The position numbers and the translations under genes were made by a program. Of a stretch of 64,000 nt of DNA, positions 36,211-46,465 are shown piece by piece (within the stretch, counting starts at the first letter, position 1; each line of letters starts with the position of its first letter). Source of the DNA: Branchiostoma floridae (Eukaryota; Chordata; Leptocardii; Amphioxiformes; Branchiostomatidae); contig NC_049995.1 in NCBI RefSeq assembly GCF_000003815.2, positions 1,268,587 through 1,332,586 of the forward strand, read 5' to 3'. Below the pieces are notes generated by a model. That model made no database searches. It worked only from the letters and a program-made list of their open reading frames with translations, and had not been told where the DNA came from.

Positions 36211-36337
36211 TTGGAGCACGCCCCTTTCAGCCCTGCCTTTCTCATGTCTTTGCCGCACACACGTCAAACGTCTCACTACCACTGCGCCGTTCCCTCTGTG
36301 ACAGACGTCGTCCTAGAAGACAAGTTGGAAACAGCAG
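36211..36337 (+). other. Possible 5' non-coding exon of the lectin paralogue
   Basis: A moderately GC-rich stretch ending CAGCAG|GTGAGC at 36337/36338, 1.9 kb upstream of the first coding exon (acceptor 38194). Placement and donor quality are the only support. Confidence 0.25.
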
Positions 36338-37194
36338 GTGAGCACCAGATATTTACAAGACGTCAAATATCTTCTTTGTTTTTATCTTTTTTCTTAGGTC
36401 CTAGGCCCTATCTTTATTTCACCTTGTGGTGCAGTAACTCCAATGTACTAAAATCTCTTTTAGCATTTTTTTTGTTGCGCAGTTACTTCTATGTACTAAA
36501 ATCTCTTTTAGTCTTTTTTATAGCTTCATTCCAATATGTTTCATTATGCGCAATAGCCCTACCCGAATAGACCTTACGGACGTTATGTACTTTTTTATAC
36601 ATACTGGCTGATCACATGGGGTTCTTTAAAATGTTATAATGTTTTTTTGTGTGCCAATTGCTAATGAAAAGAGGCTCGGAAAAGAGAATACTAGAAATTT
36701 GCAATTACACGAACTTGTATCCCCATGTTGCCCGCGGTTGTTTGCTTGCTGGACCTACTTTAGAAATTGCTTTGTCTTTTGATCATAACCTTCAGAACCA
36801 TATTGTATATCGTGCAAAGCAGCTTTTAAATTGAACACCTATGTACCGTAAAGAGAACGGCTATGTCGTAAAATGCCTATGTAAATTCAAAATGCAAGGA
36901 AGATAGGGTAAAAGAACAAAAATGTAACTAAATGAAAGTTGAAGGAACAAAAAATACGTTATACACTGTTTTCCAATCTTAGCAATATTTAGATATTGGC
37001 CTTCATTCTACGGCTTTTTAGGTAGGAAATGCCATACGGGGGGACCCGCATTCCCCAAGGTTCCATTACGACCACAGGTATGATCGTTCAAATGTAAGAA
37101 TCCGAAACATTTGCAGGATTCAACTAATAAATCTTATAGCCATAAGCCATAGGAAGGCTATTCCCTAAGACTGTACTCCAGCATCCATCGTCCT

Positions 37195-37490
37195 TTCTCT
37201 GTGTGGACTGCAGCTGGTGTTGTAATCTTGCAGAATGGCATTTGGTCCAATATTGAAGAGGTAGGATATTGCTACTGGATGGAGGATGGTGTCCCTATAT
37301 CTCACCACATTGAAGTTGCCTGGAATGATGACGAGTCTTGTTTTTCCTATGGCGGTTATACCGCCCTACACCATGACGCTGCCTCCAACACCAAATGCCA
37401 AAAGTTACTCTTGTCGTGTCAGCGTGCGGTTCTCTTTGCCGCATCCGCACTTTGATTTGTCCATCCGACTATCGAAAGGGCAGATATACT
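37195..37490 (-). pseudogene. Tc1/mariner-like transposase fragment, degraded
   Basis: Read on the minus strand, one frame gives FGVGGSVMV, a stop, GGITAIGKTRL, then NVVRYRDTILHPVAI and GPNAILQDYN. This matches the conserved core of Tc1-type transposases (GGSVMVWGGI, RYRDEIL, QDNARPH). Just upstream, another frame gives SDGQIKVRMRQREPHADT, so at least one frameshift and one stop break it. It is a relic with no intact DDE catalytic set. Confidence 0.75.
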
Positions 37491-38804
37491 CTACTCTAAG
37501 CGTGCTAAAACCTTGTATGTTCCGTATATCAAGTGTGAGGTGAAAAAAAGATTGATTTAAGCAGCGACACACGCGCCAATATCAACAGTACGGTACAATG
37601 TTGAACAGAAGCAGGGAAATTTGGGCACTTTTTTTTGTGACCCACTCATGTAAGCAGGCCTTGTGCTCGTTTCATGTGTTTACCTTCATGATAATTTTGA
37701 TACCATAGGAAAGAAAATCACACAAGCTTTCTATTGATATATAATACATTGAAATTGATGCATAAGTAACGGAAATATGATATACCAAAGTTGATATTCC
37801 AAACTTTTTGTGCCGAGTGTATCTATAAATATCATTTTCCTTCTCTGTATACGATAAGTATACGATTATGTATACTGCTTTACTTTGCAATTTGTTTGCC
37901 TTCGGGCATGACATTGTAATAAAGATATCAAAATTGCAAGACATTAATCTTGCAAATAGAAGTACCATAATTTACAGAATTCATGAGAAAAAGGTATAAT
38001 AGCTTTCTTTGATTGAATAAAAATGTCATACTTCGAACAGTTATTGTTGTAACATTTAGACAATATAAATGTAGCACCATAGTGTTTGTTATGGTTAATT
38101 ACTATTATTTTTTTTAGTTTTTAACGTCAATGTCGAAAACGCGAACAAGGTGTAAAAACAACATTCATGTTAACGTTCTTTATTTCTTATTCAGTTCTTT
38201 AACATGAAGAAGGCAGTGGGGGTAGGAGTGCCCTTGGTGCTGGTTCTGACCGTCGCCGCGTACCTTGCTGTGACGTGGTATGGAAAGGATGAAGCAACCA
38301 AAGGCCGAATCATCAAAAAATCTGTACAACTAGACGGTAAGGGTCTTGCTCATTAATACATACATTAACAACAGTTTTTGACAGAAGTCTTGGTGGTTCC
38401 ATAGACTCCAAGCAGATCTAACGGTGGAAAAATATAGCATTATAAAGCTGACGAGTATTTAAGACGGTCAATGACAGCCATTGATTGTCATTTGGCTGAT
38501 TAGACTCCTTGTTGTCCTTTTTTCGGCTAAACACCTTGGCCAGCTTTTTAGTACTATCTTATGTCACCGTAGGATTAGTAGCATCACTGCATTTAAACCG
38601 CTTGCCAATATTCGGTGTCGGCCAAGATGTTGGCTGCTTGTGTTAACTAAAAGGTGCTAGGTAGCTAAATAATAAGCAGTGCCAAGGAAAGCCTCTAGCT
38701 AAAGGGGAACCAAATCTGATCATTTACAGCTTTTATCACACCCTATACACACACTAATTAAGTATAAAACTAATCCACAAAGCCATATCTTGTACACAAA
38801 CACA

Positions 38805-38808
<4 letters not shown>

Positions 38809-38850
<42 letters not shown>
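38809..38850. repeat. (CA)n microsatellite
   Basis: About 42 bp of CA dinucleotides in intron 1 of the paralogue. Confidence 0.95.
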
Positions 38851-38852
<2 letters not shown>

Positions 38853-39549
38853 TGCTAGTGAAATTATAACCTCCATGAAAATTTAGGAATAATAAATGGC
38901 AAAACTAAGGGTCATCAATAGGGCTGTCTTTATGAAGGTTAAGGGTGAAAAATCTTACCGTCAGTTTTTGCAGATGTATGGCAAGAACATCAATGATAAC
39001 GTTTAAAATCCCTTTTTTTTGCTCCAGAATTGCCTGATGACATCAGTGAAGCCATGAAAGCAGCGGCGGCTGAACATGCTCCGACTTACGTCCCTGACAA
39101 ACGCTTCCTGGGGGCAATTGCGAAGATGGCTGGAGACCTTTTGTGTAAGCTACTATAATTGCCTTTTTCTATATGCCCTTTGGTACTTAGTTCCGTGTGC
39201 TTACAACATTTTATTTTCAACAAAGTATTCGATCCCTACCCTGCTTTTCTGTGACCAATTGCCGTCTATCCCCCAGTAATAATGACATAAAGCCGAGAGT
39301 AAGTGGTATGGTTTTGGGCACCCTAGCGGCTTGTTTTGGAACTGCAGGGCAAGTTTATCGTGAGACTTTGAAAGGGAATAACTCAAGAAGGGGTTGACGG
39401 ATTGTCATGATTTTTGGTATGTAGATAGCTTAAGTGATGCCTCATATTGTTACATAATAACTATGCAAATTGGAATCTAAATTATATAATCCATTCGAAA
39501 ACTGACAAACACAATTACTATAGCAGTTGTAAAAGATAGAATCATTTGG

Positions 39550-40070
39550 TAAAGGTATAGGGTCGTGGAACTCTAGTTTGGCCATATTTCAGTCTCAAAT
39601 GGATAGAAAGCAATGCAGATTTAGACCATTTGATCTTAAAACTTGCCTAGGATTAGTGTTATGGCAAGGGCTAGGATTAGGGCTAAGTAAGGGTAGGGGT
39701 TTGTTGTAGAAAACATGTTTCCAAGGAGATGTAGTTTGGGCCATATCTTGGTCTGAAATGGATAGAAAACATTCAAATTTTGACCATTTTTTAATACAAC
39801 TTATTGTTAGTGTTAGTGTTAGGGTTAGGTTCTAAGTTTGGGTAAGGTTTAGGGCTAGAGTTAGGGTATGGGGTTCGTGGTAGAAAATCTGTTTTGTTGG
39901 TCATTCCGGTCTGAAACATCCAGATTTTTACCATTTTTAATGACTGCTTAGGGTTAGTGTTATGGGAAAGGCTAGGGTTATGGTAAGAATATGAGTTCAT
40001 GGTAAAAAATTTGTTTTCGAGGAAGTGTATTTTTTTACCATATTTCGTATGAGTAAGGGCTAGGTTTAGG
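39550..40070. repeat. Degenerate ~175 bp tandem repeat rich in GTTAGGG-like words
   Basis: Three units, each with TTTGGCCATAT, GTCT-AAATGGATAGAAA, GACCATTT and then a stretch of TTAGTGTTAGGGTTAGG-type words. The GTTAGGG-like words look like an interstitial telomere-type degenerate repeat, but may only be coincidental purine/T-rich repetition. Confidence 0.7.
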
Positions 40071-41261
40071 GTTAGAGGCCGATTTATTGGCAGTCAAATT
40101 TCTATTGAATGCGGTTTTCTTACATCTTCCGCCATTATCTTTCTTGTTTAGCAAAAGTGAAGCCGGTCAACCCCCAGCAACTAAAACAAGCAATTAATCA
40201 ACTGGGTTCTGCGAGGAACATGGGCCCAGACATCATGTCCGACGCTGTTAAAAACGAGCAAGAGGTGACCGGAGAGGTTGAAAAAGAGGTGGCAGAAAAA
40301 ACAATAGAAAACTTATTTGGAGGATCAGGTAAGTAATGCCATCAATTCTCAACACTTTGTGTAACATAAGTCTAAGCTGATTGTCTGCCAAAAAATGTCT
40401 CCATGACTTTGAATAAAAGACTTCATTTACTTAGTTACAAGAAATTACCCTCAGCCTACAAATATATAAAATCTATATTTGACCAATAATTCAATCTAAC
40501 GTTATGGCTTCAAAACGTTTTCTGCTACAGCTAATATAGGTAGCCAGAACGGGAATCCAAAGGTTTTAGGTAAAGGTGCCACAATCGCCTCCCGTAGCTG
40601 TGGAACAGTACCATCTCACAGGGAAGTGTTAAGGAGGTCGGCTATTGGTGTACTGTGTTCGTAAGCGAACTCCTTTTAGTTCAGACAAGTTCAACGGTGA
40701 TGACGATGTTGTGATGTTAGTAAGAGCCTTGTTGATTTTGTTATGCCGTTATCTGTCTACTCCACTCGAACTGTCAACTCCTTCCTTTGGCTCCCCGTCA
40801 GCACATTCAACTCCTGCAGCTGGTTCTTGGATTTTCCTTCTTAAGGTTCTTAAGTCTGGTGTTGTAGAACTGTTTTTGGCAGGCTTGATCTCCCTCAGAA
40901 TCTTGTTACGATGTTTGCGCCAGTCTTTCCAGTTCTTTTGATTGAAAGCCGACTGTCTTCACTTCATTGAGGACTTGATACTGGGTGAGATCCAAGGTTT
41001 GTCACGTACAGACTTAAGAGGGAAATGTGTTGCTATTGTCTGTTGTAATGTAGAAGGCAGTAGTGTCCCGTTTTCCTGACACATCATCCCACTGGTGCTG
41101 AGTCACCCACTGACCAAAAGATCGGGTACTGGAGAGTCCTTCATCGGTCGGGTTTGTCGTTTTATGGTCTTGTTCTGGAGTGCTCGGTGCTTTCGTGTTA
41201 ACAACACAATGTTGTGATCACACTGACAACATCAGATAGTGGGCATTCCTCAACCTGCAGG

Positions 41262-41420
41262 AAAGACTAGCTGTAGCAGAAGACAGACGGTACTGGAGAT
41301 AACTGTCAATCTTCATGTTTACCTTGTCCCCGCAACGACCGGGAGGTCTAGGGACTAGGTGGGTAGGTAGGCTGTGATCAACACGACCAAGAGGCGACGT
41401 TGCAGAGGAAGGGTTATAAT
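41262..41420 (+). mobile_element. Possible non-LTR retrotransposon 3' fragment
   Basis: One plus-strand frame contains RLAVAEDRRYWR, then a stop, resembling the ‘AxDRxxWR’ C-terminal motif near the end of many LINE ORF2 proteins. It is too short and broken to classify. Confidence 0.35.
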
Positions 41421-41927
41421 AATCAGTGAGATTAGTTATGATCAGATCTTATTCTGCAGACGAACAGCGGTGGTTTAACGAAATTTTATCATACAATACA
41501 GGATGTACCCTAGGATCACAGCTCGACACCGAATGCCTCGAGTGTAAGCACTACTCCGTTGCTAAGGATGATGGAACTACTCAATGCGTGCCAACATGTC
41601 CTCTCAACCTAAAACCGTAACCAAATGAAATGAAGTGCTGGGCATGTAAATACTACGCCGTCCGCATGGAAGATGAGACACTTAAATGCGTTACAGCGTG
41701 CCCCGCCAACCACGCAGTCGGTGACGACGATATATGCAAACGTAAGTCCAAATTGAATACTGCTTTAAACTAGATGCAAATACATGGTCTGCTTGTTAAC
41801 TCTTATGCACGTTTCACATAGTCTGATTGTAGCCATGCTATTTCACAACTGTTTTCTTTATAGCTTTTTGGAGGGATGACAGGACATGTGGTTCAGGACA
41901 TGTCGCAGCAGGAAAGAATCCGGGACA

Positions 41928-42221
41928 TTTAAAAAAAAACTTGTTGTTTTTGTAACCATCAACATGTATCATAATTATTCCTTGACAATTGTGGCAATCA
42001 TGTCGTGTATTGTGGTTATACATAATAGCCTGTATATGCACATGAGAGAAATGCTTATACGAAGATTCGTTTTCCATGTGCAATACCTATTGTGCCTAAG
42101 AAATGTACTCTTACTTATACGACACTAGTACTTCAAATTACTCCCTGTACAGTAGCTTGGATACTATGTTTTTGACAAATGTACTATTTGTTTTTTTTTA
42201 CGAATAAAGCCTTGAAAAAAA
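41928..42221 (+). mobile_element. Retroposed poly(A) insert in the hevein-like exon
   Basis: The insert is bounded by a 15 bp target-site duplication (41913-41927 and 42222-42236, one mismatch, core AAAGAATCC). It ends with AATAAA (42203-42208) 6 nt before an A tract. Sequence left and right of it forms one continuous hevein-like domain in frame. The 294 bp body looks like a 3' untranslated region. It could be a 5'-truncated retrocopy of an unidentified mRNA or of a retroelement. Confidence 0.88.
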
Positions 42222-42644
42222 AAAGAATCCCGGACAGTGTGACCCCAGCAGTGCTGAGCCCTGTTGTTCCCCACAGGGATTGTGTAGAGCTAGCGCCAAC
42301 CACTGCACCTGCTCAGGCTGTACTGACTACCGTACGTATAACTCCAAAATAAAGAAAATGATGCATTCCAAACTTTGCATTTGTACTTGTATTGTAAAGG
42401 GTAGTAAAGGTTTAATATACCAATTATCAGCTAAATGTGCTAATATATCATTAAACCGCATGGCATAGCATATCTGCCGCATTTACCCACATTTACCAGG
42501 TGGATGCAAATTTGCATGTGTCAAGATTTATGTACAGTACGGGGTATTCATAAAATCTGTGAGTTTACCGACAAAACCGCGTGGAATATTTCTTTCTTGC
42601 GTGATTACAACTTCATTGTTCCGATTATGCTTCCTCTTTCACAG

Positions 42645-43088
42645 GATGGCTGGACATGGATACGGTAAGGGTTGTTGGGCAATCAGGACATCCGTATGAG
42701 CACGGAGGAGTGATATATGATCCACAAAAAACCTTGGATGGGGACGTAGGAACCTGGTGGAACCCTCAAGTCCCCAATCGATGGTATAACAACTGGTACA
42801 TCGCTTACGACCTCGGAGCGCCCTTCACACTGATCAAAGTCACCATGAATAACTTTGGAGACTTCAACCATGACGTTAAAAAATTCCGATTGCAAAAGTC
42901 AGAGAAGAAGATGCCATGGAGCTGGTCGGTTGTCACGTACGTTACTAACGTGAGAGCCAGCACGAATGCTCGACAGGAATTCGGCGGTTTCAGAGCAACA
43001 GCGCAGTATTGGCTATTCATAGTCAAGGAGACTCAGTCTGGCTGGCAGCCGTGGTTAAAAGAAGTGCAATTCCATGGATTCACAACTG
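42645..43088 (+). other. F5/8 type C (discoidin-like) domain exon
   Basis: A single symmetric exon of 148 codons. It has the order TLDGDVGTWWNP, WYIAYDLG, FTLIKVTMNNFGD, FRLQKS and LKEVQFHG expected of galactose-binding F5/8C domains. The frame is intact. It has no counterpart in the visible part of the upstream lectin gene, so the two paralogues differ in architecture. Confidence 0.75.
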
Positions 43089-43699
43089 GTAACTGGTATA
43101 TTATATTTCTCTATATTTATAAACAGTTAATATCTGCTAAAGGGCGTCTGGTCCTCAAGCTTTCTATGTACTTTAATATCTCTTAATTAGTTGACCTCTA
43201 ACGATTTGTTACCTGCTTTCAACGCCTTATACTAAACGGCCTAAATTTCTGTATCCTAGGGATTTTTTTTGTATCTTCTTACATGTGTGATAGTCACTTA
43301 ACTGTTTTGTAAAGCTCATCCCGTCTACTGTTAGCGAAAGCAAAATCATATAAGACACAGTGCATTAGAAGCCAGTCCTTATGGAGGTACTTGTATTTAG
43401 AAAATGATTATTGCCGAAAAAAACGAAAATCCAGATAAGGTAAATAAGACAAAAGTCAGATTTTTATCCTCCAAAAATATGATCTATCAGAAAATAACAT
43501 TTACTTTTAGGTGCTTTAGAAGGAATAACACCCCCCAATCTCCCCCTTCTGCCATATCATTACTCATTACCATTAGGGCAAAATGCCTAACTATAAATTT
43601 AACGATTTTTACCATAAACAAGTCCTGTACAAACCACAACCACACATTTTAAATGAAAACATCCTCACCCTTTGGTGATACTTCCCAACCCTTAACCCC

Positions 43700-44075
43700 A
43701 ACCTGCCAATTCATGCGTGAGATCGCGTGGAGCAGCGGCAGTGTATTTGTCTCAGGACCGAGAGGTCTGGAGTTCGAATCCGGCTGCGTGTCACAGATTT
43801 TGTGCCCTTGGGAAAGGCACTATACACGGCTTTCCCCGCTCTACTCAGGTCAAAATGAGTACTCGGCTACGGCTAGGGCCGTCTTTCAGATAGAACGTAA
43901 AATGGAGGTCCCGTGTCTGGGGAGAGCCATGCCCCAGGCACGTTACAAAACCTACCATACGTGCGATGGTGCGTTGTGAGTCCGCATACAGTCCCTTGGC
44001 CGCACCTGGAGCAGTTGCTGTCGTATTGAGGTCACTTGAGTGGCGCTCGAGACTCTTGCGATTTAGCCCCGACCG
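43700..44075 (+). mobile_element. SINE with tRNA-like head, fullest copy
   Basis: The head at about 43716-43795 has tRNA spacing of an A-box-like segment (GCGTGGAGCAGCGGC) and a B box (GGAGTTCGAATCC). The body follows: GTGCCCTTGGGAAAGGCACT, CAAAATGAGTACTCGGC, GAACGTAAAATGGAGGTCCC, AGGCACGTTAC, CTTGGCCGCACC, GTCGTATTGAGGTCACTTGA. It lies where a half-lectin exon is missing in the paralogue. Confidence 0.75.
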
Positions 44076-45334
44076 CCCCCCCCCTCTCCCGACGTTTCAT
44101 GTTGTCATAGATGCAAAGGAAAATTCAAGATGCATGTCACAATATTACAGCAGTGATAGTGGCACTGAATCTACCAACGTTTACACATATATTATGTGGC
44201 TTTCATCTGTATGTACAATGTGCTATTGCTCCGTCTCCAATCTCCACAGCGTGGTCATCTTTAACAACGATGACCAAATCAACCCCTTCAACATCCACAT
44301 CGGGGATTCCGAGGACGTAAGCGCGAACCCCAAGTGCGGTGGTGACCATCCTTATGTCAGGAGTTCGAATCCACGTGAGGAATCAATATCCATGAACGTT
44401 CCTTGTGCTGGAATGCGAGGACATTATGTGGGCATCCGTGCACCCGGATCTTCCCGAGTTCTCTCCTTGTGCGAGGTCCGAGTGTTTTCTGGTAGGCCTA
44501 TGTGATAAGTGCGGTAGGACGTGTAAATCCAGAATCGGACTTATCAGCCACCAAAGAACACATGCGGTCAACCTGATGTGACGTCATCGTCGGCACCGAC
44601 GGACAGCCTTAAGCAAAGTAAGCAACTGTATTAAGTTTACATGATGATGGCTTAATTAATATATGACCGAAGCGCGCAGGTGCTGGCCACGATGATGCCC
44701 TTGATTTGTCATACAATTGACGAAATGCAAATCTCGTTGTGCGTTTGTCACAGAAATTTTAAGTTATTGCACAAGAAAGCCAGGCATGGGAGTCTGCCAA
44801 ATTGTATCCCGCTTTTTATTTGTGGTATGTATGTGGAACAGCCATAAAATCGAAATCCTTCAGTTATCTTCATCACGTTCTGTAACCCCTTAAAAAAATG
44901 AAAATAGAAATTACGGTTGAAATTGCGTTGGCCATCCTAAAAAAAATTAAGTAGATACGAGCATAACCTTTTTATTTCCATATAGTACGGACTGACTAGT
45001 TTTACAGACCAAAGCTAATAACGAAGCATCGGTGTTAATATGGCTTAGTAGGGTTCTGCCAGCACCACAAAAGACGCATTTGAATTCTTTATCTCTGAAT
45101 TTGTGAGTTTAAGAGGCTCATTATCACAGTGGCACAAGTGAATGGTTTTAATGTTGCTGGAGATATAGAGGGAAACATCTAGTTGTTCAGAATGCATGGA
45201 TCATTTTCTACAGCGCGATTAGTGTGAGGTTTTTATTTCGTATTCTTCGTATTTGCACAATGTAATAGAACAGGTAATTATGTTTAACTGTGAGCTGTAT
45301 TATGGCAAAGATATATTATATAGTACCAGTAAAT

Positions 45335-45475
45335 TCCAGTTAATTGCACAACGGATAATCACACACTTAATTGTTAAATGCACAAAATTACAGAATCCCT
45401 TGGAGGTGTGGTCCAGCTTAATAACTTTGTTTTGTTGCACTATTCGGATAATTGCACGAAAAGCACTGTCAAATG
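45335..45475. mobile_element. Short dispersed element, family B copy 2
   Basis: Same order of blocks as 23440-23610: CCAGTTAATTGCACAACGGA, TGGTCCAGCTTAATAACTT, CGGATAATTGCACGAAA. Confidence 0.65.
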
Positions 45476-45499
45476 ATTTATTTGCAGCCAGTAGGTACC

Positions 45500-45716
45500 C
45501 AAAGTGCAAGTTATGAGGCTCATTAACGTGGTCGAGGCGCCTCCTTGAGCACGGGACCCCCATTTTACGTTCCTCCCTGAAGACGATTTCTTGAAATGCT
45601 TCGTGAGGCTACAGCATCCGGTCGTCCTCGGGTGGCCTCCCATCCAAGATCTGACCGGACTACGCGTTGCTTAACTTCCGTATCGAATGATCGGGTGTAT
45701 TCGACGGTCGTAGATC
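45500..45716 (-). mobile_element. SINE with 5S rRNA-like head, minus strand
   Basis: Minus-strand 45716-45606 resembles 5S rRNA: GATCTACGACCGTCG start, ACGGAAGTTAAGCAACG (box A region), CTTGGATGGGAGGCC (box C region) and GGATGCTGTAGCCT end, about 111 bp. It continues into GAACGTAAAATGGGGGTCCC and CACGTTA, the same body found after the tRNA-like head at 43700. A plain 5S pseudogene is the alternative. Confidence 0.75.
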
Positions 45717-46465
45717 GGTGCTTTTTATGCAAATGGGTCATTTCATGTTACTTTCTAAATCATGATTGTTCGTATTTACTTGTTGTAAATACTCTCCAGC
45801 AACAATAAAACAAATTACCAGAGCCACTGCGCAGAGCAGATGCAGGGTCTTCAAAATGACAATAAGTCACTAATGTGAAATTTCTGTTTTCCGTGGTTCT
45901 GGTAAACTCCTAATGCATCCTCTAAAGTCTAGTACTTGCAGTTTATAAAACTTGGTTGCCAATGTTTTATGGAAATACAAAATTGTGTTCATATGTTAAT
46001 CAAATTTATCCGAGTGGCCATCGCAATTTTTCAGCTTTAATTTTTGGATTATACAGAAACATGATAACAAAATTTGAATTGTTAATTTTTGGATTATACA
46101 GAAACATGATAACAAAATTTGAATTGTTAATAGTTCCATATAACTATCATACATACAAATATTATTGTTGCATATCAAATTTACCAGACATTAACGTGAT
46201 CCTAATAAGCTTGGGAAAAAAGTAAACAGCTATTTGTGTAATCATGAATGCATTAGGTTTTTAAAATGTCAGTAAAACTTATTTATATGATAAATCAAGT
46301 TCATTTTCTATATCATTAAGCATTTTTTGATTATGTCAGATTGTTTCTCAAACGTCACAAAACACAAGAAAGATGTACTATTACCATGTATAGTTTAGCG
46401 AAGGGGCATTATTTCAGTCGATCACCCTTTTAAGATTATTTTTCTTCTGTACAGATGAAATCTGA

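Larger units (their letters stand above)
38204..40328 (+). other. Signal-anchor and stalk exons of the lectin paralogue
   Basis: Three exons (38204-38336, 39028-39144, 40152-40328) joined in phase 1 keep an intact frame of about 142 residues. Lys-Lys precedes the hydrophobic run and Tyr-Gly-Lys follows it, consistent with a type II membrane orientation. The stalk is rich in Ala, Lys and Glu, without Cys. The homologous N-terminus of the upstream lectin gene lies outside the window. Confidence 0.75.
38204..46465 (+). pseudogene. Decayed paralogue of the fucolectin gene with signal-anchor N-terminus
   Basis: Exons: 38204-38336 (MKK plus a hydrophobic stretch at residues 4-26, a signal anchor or signal peptide), 39028-39144 and 40152-40328 (Cys-free charged stalk), 41502-41741 (Cys-rich), 41864-42331 (hevein-like, interrupted), 42645-43088 (F5/8C-like), 44250-44491 (second half of an F-type lectin) and 46455-46465 (terminal). 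GT/AG sites and phase 1 are kept up to 43088. Lesions: in-frame TAA at 41618-41620; a retroposed insert at 41928-42221 in the hevein exon; the phase-2 first-half lectin exon is absent, so 43088 (phase 1) cannot join 44250 in frame; and the lectin half has lost RxDCCxxR. AATAAA at 46602 remains. If still transcribed, translation would stop after 181 residues: anchor, stalk and part of the Cys-rich domain. A functional truncated product cannot be excluded. Confidence 0.83.

Noticed and set aside
43716-43795. Functional tRNA gene
   Set aside because: A and B boxes are recognisable, but the cloverleaf pairing is poor and the sequence continues into a SINE body found elsewhere without the head.
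45606-45716. Functional 5S rRNA gene
   Set aside because: Several mismatches in conserved 5S positions, a shared SINE body follows, and no T-run terminator sits at the 5S end.
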